Assembly: GCA_017979445.1 (NCBI GenBank)
Contig: CM030709.1
Location: 1,364,001 to 1,428,000, forward strand
Length of the DNA: 64,000 bases
Reading direction: 5' to 3'
Origin: Akebia trifoliata
Taxonomy: Eukaryota; Streptophyta; Magnoliopsida; Ranunculales; Lardizabalaceae
A program made the position numbers and the translations under genes. Positions within the stretch are counted from its first letter, which is position 1. Each line of letters begins with the position of its first letter. Positions 39,872 to 53,712 of the stretch are shown piece after piece. Under the pieces are notes generated by a model. That model had not been told where the DNA came from. It saw only the letters and a program-made list of their open reading frames with translations, and did not search any database.

Positions 39872-41736
39872 TGAAGAAATAAACCGTTTTCTCGCTTGCA
39901 ATTCTAGGAGTGTGTGTTTGCGTGTGTTTTGTTAGTTTGATGGTGTTGGTTCTTTGTTTAGAGGGTGTTTTCATGTACGGGGGAGTTAGAAAACTATGTT
40001 TTGAGATGGGATTGTTCGAGGTAAAAATAATAGATAGTTTTAAGATCTACTAAAAATAATAGTTGTTTTGATGATCTTTTTCCATGTGGTTTGTAAGATC
40101 TCTTGTTCCATGGGTAAATGTCTATCTGTATCTTGAAACTAAGAAATTTGACTAGTTTTATGGTACCTTGGTTTCATCATTTTAATACTTCAATGATGAT
40201 TTTTAGAGGAGCCCAGGGACTGAGGAAAATAAATGCCCAAGTCCAATGGCTAGGAATTACCAACCAGGTTGCTTTTCACAAGGGCCTTTTAAGATACTCT
40301 CATAAGCTGATGTGCCTGAATGGTGTGCCATATGGTAATAGTCCACACCTATGTCACCTGGTTCGCTTGGTTTGAGTTCCTCTACTGGTTCTCTTTAGAA
40401 GTACAAGTACACAATGTTAAAAGATTCTAAAGTTAAATAGAAATAAATTAATATAATAATTCAAATTCCAAATATAAACAATGAAAAAAATATATAATAA
40501 ATTGGTCTGGTTAATTGAACTAATCAACATTTGGTGGATCAACGGTTGGCTTGATTTTATGAATCCAGCACGAGCCGTACCAATTTGTGGTTCGAACTAG
40601 TACCAATGAATTGGGTAACATGGGTCCGGTCCACGCTTGAGGTACAATACACCCATTACACTGATCTGTTGGACGGGAAGGGGGGGACTATGAATATAAG
40701 AGAGTCACGAGGCCTAACTGAGTATGACAGGCCCAAGTGTGGATGAAAATATTCACTCAACAACCCAATGATTGTGTGGCCCACCCCTTACCGGGGGCTT
40801 ACATACCAAAAGTCAACATGATGGATGATTTTTACTCATTGGATTGGAGCAGTTTTTCATCAGTCTTTACGAGTAGGACCATGGGGAGGTTCGTTGGCCA
40901 TGAAAAAAATTGCTTCGTGGGGAAATGATAGCCATGGTTTTGATGGAACTTTGCACTCAATTGTTTATAGCTGTGTAGTAATCTTGTATATATAGACCTA
41001 CCTGGCATCAACCAAGAGCCTGGATATTAATGTACTCATGTGCCTTTTTTTTGTTTATCTAGATATGTGTATGTAAACGGACTTTTATATCGAGCTTGGA
41101 CCATCTTTAAGTTTAGTATGGTTGGGTTCAAGTTTTGATGTTTCTTTCTGAAAATGGATGAAGTGGTGAAGATACAAGTCGAACACAAACCAAGCGCATA
41201 AGAGCTAGAATGTGCCTAGTACGACTCCAGTGTTATCTAGTATGACCACATAAAGTGTGACTTGTCAAGCATCCGTGCAAGGAGTTGTCTTGTAACGTGG
41301 CCTGTACAGTTTCTGCTGTGTAAGTTGCCTTAAAAGAAATTGCTTTAGGGCATTTACCCCCCCATAATCTTGTTTTGGTGATTTGGTTTACTTGCAGATC
41401 ATCACCTTTAAGTATCACGCAGTTCAGGTTATCATGTAATTATTAGTCTCATATTGGTATCGTTTAGCATGGATGGTAGGAAAATCATTGTACATTCACT
41501 CTTACGATTGTGGGTTAGTCATAAATGTTGGCTCAAATAATACTTCCTCAACTACCATGTGCACAGAGGAATTTGGTGGTCTCCTCCATTTGTACTTCTG
41601 TGATTCTACACAAATATGATTAAGATAGATTCTGTTCTTGCTCTCTCTCAAAAGCTAAATTGAAATAAAATAGAGAGAAACAAGGGATTGATTCTGCTTC
41701 CACCCTTCAAAGAACACTCTCAAGAAAAAAGGAAAA
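39872..41736. other. Spacer downstream of ferritin
   Basis: The ferritin 3' flank contains AATAAA-like signals (for example 39877). The rest is unremarkable AT-rich sequence; a weakly repeat-like stretch with GGTTGGCTTG / GGTTCGAACTAG motifs lies at about 40490-40640. No gene is recognised. Confidence 0.5.
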
Positions 41737-42197
41737 TCAAGCTGGCTTAAAGCAAAACCTCCAATAAGAACTTCTCTTTCTGCTGCTGTTGTTCATATTA
41801 TCACGGGGGGTATTTGGAGGATAAGAAGAGTGATGAAGCATCTCCCACATCACTTGTATGTCTCCATATCCACTGCAAGACTCCATGTCCTTGTAAAGAT
41901 TTACTAATCCACTCCTTCTTCCTGCCATTCCCATTAATCATAGATGAGATAAAATGAATTGTGAGATTTAAGATTTTTCGACTTTCGTAGCCCAATTTGG
42001 ATGGAAATCAAGATTGGGTTGCCAGAGTGGGGTTTGTGTGTGTGTGTGTGTGTGTTGTGAGCTAAAACATAGGATCCTAACCTTTGGCCCTGTGAGTAAG
42101 ACGAGAAGTAAGGCTGAACACTATACGCTTTGTAGGGCCGAGAAGCGTGTTCTTGCACCTCCACCAGCTCCTCCACCTCTCCATCTCCTATGCTCAC
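41737..42197 (-). CDS. Small two-exon gene of unknown function, no visible ATG
   Basis: Two compatible open segments on the minus strand look genuine. The upstream part (42197-42082) encodes EEVQEHASRP-like sequence with RPYKAYSVQPYFSSYSQGQ. The downstream part (41917 or 41914 to 41737) encodes SGLVNLYKDMESCSGYGDIQ, VMWEMLHHSSY, then a basic stretch and a WRFCFKPA end. A GT donor after 42082 and AG acceptors before 41917 or 41914 join them in phase into about 98 residues; the 160-bp intron carries a GT microsatellite. From memory the VMWEML and YWRFCFKP motifs recur in short uncharacterised plant proteins. The upstream frame reaches a stop (TAG) before any ATG; its first candidate is GTG at 42197. 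The start may be lost, lie in an unseen exon, or be non-AUG. Confidence 0.5.
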
Positions 42198-45100
42198 TTG
42201 GTTTCTCTCCTAACACTCCCCTCTTGCCTCTTTTATTTTATCTCAGTTCCAACTTCCCCCACCATTAATAAATTGAAATTTCATGTTTTGAGTGCAAAAC
42301 AACATAGAGAATACAACATCCATGAAGACAAGGGGCTCTTAACATTTAAGCTACTCAAATTGGCTTTAACAAACTACCCTTACATTCTAGTTGAATGACA
42401 TATGTATCCCACCCAACATGAATAAAATGGTAAGGCTTTTGGGTTTGTCTAATTTGTTGAATCTTAACCACACTTTCATGCCTAATGGGTTAGTGGGGAC
42501 AGTATAATCCGATGCTATTAAACGGGTTTACCAGGATCATACAAACATTAGGTTCATGTAATTAAGATCTTAAGCCCTAGGGAAGGTTTCTCATTTGAGA
42601 GTAAGTTCTTCAATTTTAAATTTTTGGAGGTTATTTTGGTCATTTAATGAGGACTAATTAAGAGTATGTATGTATGTATGTATGTGGGGTTATGATTAGT
42701 GTTATATGAAAACAAGATAAGAAGGGAAGTTGAAAGAGTTAAAAGCATCTTTCAAAGAAATGGACATTTAGTAGGAGCCTACTCTTGGACTTAGCCTTCC
42801 TCTCTTATTCTCTATTACCAAAGATTCTCTTCTTTAATCTATTTGAAAAGTGTTGATGGGGCCTATCGGTCAAACGGTTTGTTGGATTTTCTTTTAGAGA
42901 TCTCTCTCTCCTCTCACACATAATTCATGACTATTCTCGGATCAAGGGAGAGGCAAAAATATCCCGAGCCCAAAAAGTTCATTTACCTAAAGAAAAATTC
43001 CAACCAAGTGTTGACTCGAGATCCTGGGAACAAAATGATTGCTAGCATGATTCTTGATTAAATACATGTGAAATGATTTAGATAAGTTACGATATTTTAC
43101 TAACATGTAATTAATATATAACGAAAGATGCATACAAAATTTTAAAATTTGTGTAAATATCTCTGAGAGTGATATGAATAAGATATCATGCATTATGCTA
43201 AGAAAAAATGAAATCCTATAAAAATAGACGACTGATGAAAATAAGTAATCCTAACTAAAATTACCACTACATTCTACTAAAATTGTTATTGTTTTGATTG
43301 TTGTAATACATTGACAAGACTCTCGAGAGTCGAGAGAAGAAACAAACATCATAAATAAATGATTCAAAGATTGTGCTCATATTTGTGACCCACCACAACT
43401 ATTACTAAAGGTAAAGGGGTTAAAAAAGAATGCAGTTGATGTTGACAAGTTACCAAGACTAAACCATTGGATTAAATAATGGTTAACCATTTAAAGAATT
43501 GTTACCCATAAAAGAAAGAAAGAATTATGTCGTTGCTCGTGTAAAGAGATCTAGTAATCTCTTTCATTCACTTTCCAAGATCGCTTAACCCTACACGTTA
43601 ATGGTATATGTTAGAATTAAAGTGAAATTGAGGGGTCACAGGATCCATTGTTTGATTACAAGATAATTGTCCGATGAGAGTCAGTCTCCCAAAAAATACC
43701 CCACAAGGCCAGAATTAGGCTCATCTTTCTCCTTATTAATCACCATGGTTTGTTATCATTGACCAGAAGTCAATATTTTTCGATGAAATGTGACAAATCA
43801 AGTTCAAGCTTCCTACCAATCATGACCTTTTATGTGAGTGTGAAACCCAACGGTTGGGATAAAAGTTGTATCCAGAGAATACATTACAGATTTCTGAGAT
43901 AAATCTCATATATAGACGGTAGAGATTGTGTGAAGGCACGAGTTCACTTTCATGAGTCTCCAGATCCCAAACCTATGTTATATTACTTTTTTTTTTCCCC
44001 CAAAAATGTGATTAGTTGCTTACAAAATTATCAAACCTTCAACCATATAATAATTTTGTTAATTTTTTTCCCATATAATTTTCATAATCTTTTTGACAAG
44101 GTTTTAACCAGGCCATCTATAACTATAGCTTAGAATTAAGGATTTTTCAAAGTAAAATTTAAAAAAAAAAAAAAAAAACCTAACCCTAGATTATGGTTCA
44201 GTTAATTCAAGAGGCATAAGATCAAATTCCAAGAATCATTATTTCAAAATGAGAAATGCTAAATGGACACATTTTTGGGCAACGCACCAGACGCCATATG
44301 ACATGTTGGCTCACAACCCAACAAATGTTTGACATCTGGCACAATAACAATAATAAAGAGCTTCTCTCTCTTGTCCGCTGCTCACATATTTATATATTTT
44401 GATTTCAAATCTTAAAATAGGTTGTTAGACCCTCATTGACAATCCAACAGCACACACAGCTTTTTAGATTTCATGAAAATATTCATATAAAAAAAAATTA
44501 AATATTATTTTTCAAACTTGATCCAATGGACAGTCACGAGTAACAAAATTTAAAAACAAAATTCAACTATGAAAAATAACTATTTTTAAAAAAATAAATA
44601 AAATTTAAAGTTCATATAATTATCTTCAACAACTCCATTGCATTGGTCATGTTTTTAAATGTCACAAGGTGATCGACTCAGAAAGTTTGATTTTTTAACT
44701 ATGGGCAAGTGAGAGAAAAGGGCGCATTTAGCATCACTCTTTCAAAATTAGAACTTTTTAATGTTTTAAGAACTCACCCAGAGATTCATAACTCACCCTG
44801 AGATTCAAAATGACTCCTTATAAGATAATCAACATGAATCATCCACTACATTGATTCATCTAAGATGAGAGATGCTTCTATTACATATCCTGAATGATTA
44901 ATTTCAGTTTTTTCACATAAAAATAATTGAAATACGTATCATTATATACATACAAGAAATCTGTCATCCGCCTTATAACATTAAAATTATTATTATTTAA
45001 ATATAAATGCATATCTTAATGAACAATTTAAAGGACCTAAACAATTTGCTTTCCATAAGGTCAAACAAAAAGAATGCTCCGTAAGAAAACTAATAATGCA

Positions 45101-45624
45101 CAAGCATTTGGTTTCCATTGAAGGAGAAACCAAAAGGTCTTGCTGGCCAGCGCTAGTAGCATATAAAAGGTTATTTTATCTCAAGCCTTCAAATTTCTTG
45201 AGACCTTGTCAAATTTGAGGCTAAGGATTGAATTGGTATGTTCCAATTACTATTTCTGAATTCTGATAGCAACATCAGCTCTTCACCCATGTGTAGGTTA
45301 CCCGCAGCACGTTTACACACAATCCTTCAATAATTCAAAGATGCAAATTAACTGCATCATGTTTCTACACAATCCCTCCATCATTCGAAGATGCAAATTA
45401 CTCTGATGCCACATCCCAAGAAGGCATGACAAGGCAAGGGTTTCCAAACAAAATGTAAATTAAATCTTAAACCAATATTTCTAATTCAAAACTTTGTTCC
45501 ACGAAAACAAGAAGAGTAATAAACATAATAGTTCTTGAGCTAAACAGAGTTCATCGAAATCATGACATATCCAAAGAAGCCATGTAAAACTATACCTGGT
45601 GCCAAATTGTCGTTGGAAAAACAA
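42198..45624. other. Spacer up to the first eS4 gene
   Basis: From about 43128 this is the left part of the eS4 duplication unit. 43173-43935 is present only in this copy. A poly-A run lies at 44161-44178, and 44390-44710 belongs to the dispersed repeat described at 34217. No gene other than eS4 is recognised. Confidence 0.5.
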
Positions 45625-48640
<3,016 letters not shown>

Positions 48641-48735
48641 CTTGCGCTTGTTCTTCTGGAAATCTCACGCCTCCGAAGCTAACCCGCCACTCCTGCAGTT
48701 CTGCTTCAGCTATTAGGAACTGCTGTGGAAAACAA

Positions 48736-48743
48736 AAACCCTA
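48736..48743 (+). promoter_or_regulatory. Telo-box in the eS4 copy A promoter
   Basis: AAACCCTA about 96 bp upstream of the start codon. Telo-boxes are typical of plant ribosomal protein and other growth-linked promoters. The equivalent in copy B is at 59759-59766. Confidence 0.7.
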
Positions 48744-48769
48744 GCTGCTTTGTTAGATGAAATATAATG

Positions 48770-50025
48770 GATAGTCGAAAATTCGAATTCGTATTCGAAA
48801 TTTCGGATATCAAATTCGGATTCGGATATATTCTAAGTATTCGAATAGATTTCTGATACGAATTCGGATGTTGATACATCCGAATCGTTAATATCCGATC
48901 CGATACCAATTTGCTTTCAATTTAATTATATATAAATAAAAGTCGAAGACATCTTTTTTATATATTATATATGGGTCCCGTTCATCAACAAACATTTTGA
49001 CAAACATTTTGGCAAAACATTTTTCAAAACATGAGATAGAAGTTTTGGAATGGGCTGATTTTTGATGAGGATTATTGACAGTGAGAAAAATTTTTTGAAA
49101 ACCATTTTTTGTAAACCATTTTTGATGGGGTTAGAAGTTTTGGAATAGGCTGATTTTCGGTGATGATGATCTCCTCACCGTAGAGATCATCCTCACAAAA
49201 AATCAGCCCATTCCAAAACGTCTAACCCATGTTTTGAAAAATGTTTTGCCAAAATGTTTGTCAAAATGTTTGTTGCTGAACATTTCCCATTATATATATA
49301 AATAAAAAGTGTAGGGCAGCTTTTTTATATTATATATATAAATAAAAGTTGTTAAGCAGCTTTTTCTGTTAAGTATTATATATATATAAAAAAAATCATC
49401 ATTTACAAGACTTGTGTGGAGGTCTCTCTCGATCCATCCATCCATCCATTAAAGAGAAATATTTGATCTCACAATTTTGAAGACATGACAGCCTCAAAGC
49501 TTATGGTCGGACAAGAATTTCGATTAAATAGATGATCAGTGATCGTAGAATATCCGAAGATAAAATGCTTGAGTTGGACATCCAAATCAAAGGTAAGATC
49601 TCATCATAGCTCCATCGTCATGGTAGACTTCGAAAACTCATCATCGTTAGCCTTTCCTATCATAAAAATCTTTATTCATTTTCTCAAATGTATTGAGATC
49701 TTAGATTCCAAGTGATTCCTCTCTCTCTCTCTTCCTTCAAACCACAACAAAAAACCCTTGATATTTTTGGGTTGAAAATGATTGAGTTGGAGAGGGAAAA
49801 TTTTAGGGTTTTTGGCTATGGGTTGAAGATAAGGTCATTTCGATCAATCATATATTAATTTCAAATCGGAAAATATAGGATATCTGACAAGTTAGTCGAA
49901 TTCGGATTCGAATGTCAATGTATTATATTTGATCAAATTCGAATTCGAAAATCAATATTTTTTTTTAAATTCGAATTCGAATATAGACATATCCGATCGG
50001 ACACTCAGTTAGCAAAAAAAAAAAA
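48770..50025. repeat. AATTCGAATTCGGATTCGG repeat upstream of eS4
   Basis: Motifs such as AATTCGAATTCG and ATTCGGATTCGGATA occur at the left (48780-48860) and right (49890-49995) sides around AT-rich sequence. The left part is also present upstream of copy B (59800-59900), so it predates the duplication. The MITE at 48973-49288 is nested in it. The element ends about 130 bp from the eS4 start codon, so the native promoter may be very short. Confidence 0.5.
48973..49288. mobile_element. 316-bp MITE with perfect 9-bp target duplication
   Basis: Terminal inverted repeats of about 60 bp: the left runs from GGGTCCCGTTCATCAACAAA to TTTTTCAAAACATG, the right is its near-perfect mirror from CATGTTTTGAAAAATG to the terminal TTTCCC. 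ATTATATAT flanks both sides (48964-48972 and 49289-49297). Nine bases fit Mutator-like transposition, though the AT-rich target reduces the weight. The interior holds a second hairpin (49137-49223). There is no coding capacity. Confidence 0.82.
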
Positions 50026-51557
50026 AAAAACCTAGACTAGGATTCGTTAATCTACAATTTTCGTGTTTGTCTCGTTGGACTTTAAACATAAATTGAAATA
50101 GCGTGTCCCAAACGGATTTCTAGTAACTTGGAAATTAAAGAAACTGGAATCCCACGAAATACATGGGATTCCACTTTCTCGTATCAATGCTCCTAGTGGT
50201 CAAGTTTTTCAACGCCTATGCCCTTCAATGCCTCTTCTCTATCTTTTTTCTCACATATATACTGAACTTATTTTCCTCACTAATCCATTCAAAATATCAA
50301 TTTTAAAATTGTGATTTTTTTTTAGTTTCATTAAGCTTCCTCTTATTTTCAATTTATACAGATTTTAGTCAAAATTTAATCATAAAATCATTTTTATTTT
50401 AAAAAATAGGCATTATTTATGATCTGATCCAAATGGTAGGTTCCCATTTTGAAAGAAAAAATACTAGTTTTTCTATTTTAAGTTTTAGTTTTGTTTATTT
50501 TTAAAATTTTAGAAATTATTTAATCACAAAATTTTATTTTTGGTTAATTAAGTTGAGTTTGAATCTTCATATTTATTTACTTGATAGCTAGAGATTTCAA
50601 AATTAGATGTAGCTTAAAAACAAATTTAATGGATTTTTTTAATTATCCGAATTTGAAAATTCACTATCATTTTTATGTTTTTGAAGCAAATTCCATAATA
50701 AACAATTTATTTTGAAAGTAGTTTCAGTTTTTCTTTCTTCTATTTTAGGAGTTAATTTATACTATCTTCTTCACTTTCAAATTTTAAAAATAGTTCTTGA
50801 TTTTTATTTTTTTATTTTTTTTTATTTTTGTGAGTTTTATGTATATTTTGTACTAATTTTTATATGCTTTAACATTAGATTTTTAAAAAAAGAACAATTT
50901 TCTCATAATGAATTTCAACTTCCTTTCTATTTCATTTTCTGAGTATTTTGTGTCACATTCATTTTTTAATATAATTCTAATATTTATTTTCTTTCCCTTT
51001 TCATTAATTACGGATCTTTGAATTATAATAATTTCTCTATCAATCACTCCCCCACTTGAAATATCTATGGAATTTTCATTTTTTTTAATATATTCTAGTA
51101 ATTTTTTATCCTATTTATGATCTTGTTCTTACTTTTGTGTGTATTTTACTAACGTGGAGTGATTTTCAAAAATTATAATGATGAAATATTTTTTAATTTC
51201 TAACAATTTAAGTTTTTCTATTAAGATTTTATTTTTTTATACTTGTTTTGGGGTTACAATTTAATATGAAATTCAAATTTTAAATATTTAGTACATCAGA
51301 ATAGATTGACACCAATGTCAAATAAACAATAAACAAACTAAATATATTTCATGAAAAATGTCGGACAAACAACATGAAAACTAATCCAACTCAAGATTTA
51401 TCACAACAGAGTCAAGGAAAATCCAATCCAGGATATGTAAAATGATTTTTGTTATTGCCAAACAGACACGGTGATGTCACTATAAAATAACCTAGAACAG
51501 CAGCTTGATGTCAATTTACGATATTGTCCTCCGGGTATAGAGCTGCATCGTATAAAT
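49298..51557. other. AT-rich spacer between duplicates
   Basis: Strongly T-rich plus strand from about 50250 to 51300 with many TTTTATTT runs. Open frames (for example 50712-50942) are low-complexity Phe/Leu/Tyr strings. No gene is recognised. Parts before 50025 belong to the repeat described at 48770. Confidence 0.55.
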
Positions 51558-52690
51558 TAGGCGTGCACATGGTTCGGATTGGTTCGGATTTTGGCAAAAT
51601 TGGAACCGAACCAAATATGGTCGGTTCTGCAAATTTAGAACCGAACCAATCGAATTACCCTATAGAACCGAACCAATCCAATCCAATCTTGGTTCGGATC
51701 GATTCTCATCAGTTGCTAATTTGGAAGATGTGTTCTTGAGGTTTGCTTTCCACAATATTTTTGTTGTTACATTTGGGAAGAATCCTAATTATCTTTCTAG
51801 GAATTTTCCTATTAACGAACTTTCCAAGGCGATTGACGTTGCTACTGAAGCCATATTTTATAGGCATGTAATTCCTAAAACATGGTGGAAATGGTGTCGT
51901 TGGTTGATGATCGGGAAGGAGAAGAAATTGGAGAAGGCAAAGAAAATCATAGATCGATATATGTCACAATTCATATCCTCAAAGAGAGAAGATATGCTTA
52001 AAGGTGTGGAAGAAACTGGTTTAATAACAGCTTACATGACTTCTTCTGAAGAAATTTCAAGAAATGATTTGCTACCTAAAGGTGAAGAGTTCCTTAAAGA
52101 CACAGGGTTGACCTTCCTTTTCGCGAGTCGAGATTCAACTGGTACAGCTCTTGCTTGGTTCTTCTGGGTGATTGCGAAGTCACCGCATGTGGAGGCGAAG
52201 ATCTTAGAAGAACTCAGCATTGTATTCTTGAAGAACACGAAAAGTGAAGGTGGCGTATAAACCAATCCAATCCACAGATGCAATATGGGTTAGTGTCACT
52301 GTTACCTCTTCGTAACACAGTTGAGAGAGAGAGAGTTACCTTTTCGTTTTCCGACGAGATGGCGAGGTGAAGTGAGTGAGGGAGACGAACGACGACGACG
52401 GCTAGGTTTTCAGCTTCTTCTAACTGGAAGAAGAGAGAAATACAAAACGAAAGTTTTGTTTTTTAATAATTAAATATATAAATATATATTAATATTATAT
52501 ATAAATTTGGTTCGGATTTCGGATTGGTTCGGTTCTATTATATGTCTAATTCGGAACCGAACCAAATCAACCAGATTTTTTTCTTTCGATCCGTACCCAA
52601 ACCATGAGTGTGTTCAATCCGAACCAATCCAATCCAAAAGCTTCGGATTGGTTCGGTTCTCGGATTTATCCAATCCAATGTGCACCCCTA
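51558..52690. mobile_element. hAT-like element carrying a P450 gene fragment
   Basis: The left terminus TAGGCGTGCACA (51558-51569) and right terminus TGTGCACCCCTA (52679-52690) are inverted repeats with one mismatch. GTATAAAT (51550-51557) and GTATAAAC (52691-52698) form an 8-bp target duplication, 7 of 8 matching, as for hAT elements. Both sides carry subterminal GGTTCGGATTGGTTCGG / GAACCGAACCAA arrays. Between them lie about 555 bp of CYP96A coding sequence and a GA-rich block with GACGACGACGACGG (about 52320-52440). No transposase is present, so mobilisation would need one in trans. Confidence 0.85.
51706..52260 (+). pseudogene. CYP96A-like cytochrome P450 fragment inside a hAT-like element
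   Basis: A continuous frame of about 180 codons corresponds to the middle of CYP96A P450s, a family that includes midchain alkane hydroxylases of cuticular wax synthesis. It contains LEDVFLRFAF, FGKNPNYLS, AIFYRHVIPKTWWKWCRWL, KAKKIIDRYMSQFISSKRE and the I-helix region LFASRDSTGTALAWFFWVIA. The usual AGRDTT reads ASRDST. The N-terminal anchor, the ExxR helix and the haem-binding Cys loop are all missing, so it cannot be a working P450. The frame starts without an upstream ATG (TTG at 51721) and ends in TAA shortly after KILEELS. CYP96A genes are usually intronless, so a genomic capture would look like this. There are no frameshifts over the length. Confidence 0.88.
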
Positions 52691-53712
52691 GTATAAACCT
52701 TAATGAGCGAGCAGGCTTGGGCTATGAAACATAAGCCCATAACTAACCTGTTTGCATTCCTGTTTGGGCTGGGTTTCGGGCCTCACTTTTTTTTAAATTT
52801 TTTTTTAACATTCCTATTAATGGCTTAACCAGAATGATTATTAGAATCAACAGAATTGATGAATGTAATCCTCGTAAACCTTTCAAAGTCTTTGGCTTAT
52901 AAATAAGGGATCAAAGTCTATTGGTGGCTTATCCTCCCTTGAGTTTGTGAGGGGTACTTACATGTAAGGTTTAGAGCTATCCATGATTCGGGATTGGCCC
53001 AACGGGTCGGAGACTAGGTTTGGTTAAATGTTACTGTATCCATTTAGTTATGGACCAGAGCTGAATTGGTTAGGTTTGATTCATGTTTTGGGCTGGGCCA
53101 ATATATATATATATATATAAGAAAGTGTGTGTACAAAATTTTAAGATTTGTGATAATATCTCTGAGAATGACACGACTTCACTTTCATGAGTCTACAGAT
53201 CCCAACCTATATCATATTACTTCTTTTTTTTTTTTTTTTTTCTAAAAATGTGATTAGTTGCGTGCAAAATAATCAAACCTTCAATCATATAATAATTTTG
53301 TTAATTTTTTTCCCATATAATTTCCATAATCTTTTTGACAAGGTTTTAACCAGGCCATCTATTACTACAGCTTATTATTAAGAATTTTTCAAAGTAAAAT
53401 TAACAAAAAAAAAAAAATCTAACCCTAGATTATGGTTCATTTAATTCCAGAGACATAAAATCAAATTCCAAAAATCATTATTTCAAGATGAGAAATTCTA
53501 AATGGAAGCATTTTTTGCCAAAGCCCCTGGCATCGTATGACATGTTGGCTCACAACCTAACAAATGTTTGACATGTGGTGCAATGACATCAGCAATAGAG
53601 AAAGCTTCTCTCTCTTGCCCCCCTACCCACGTATTTACTTTTTTAGATTTCAAATCTTAAAAAAGGATTGACATTGATTATTATAATGACAATCCAATAA
53701 CACAGCCTTTTA

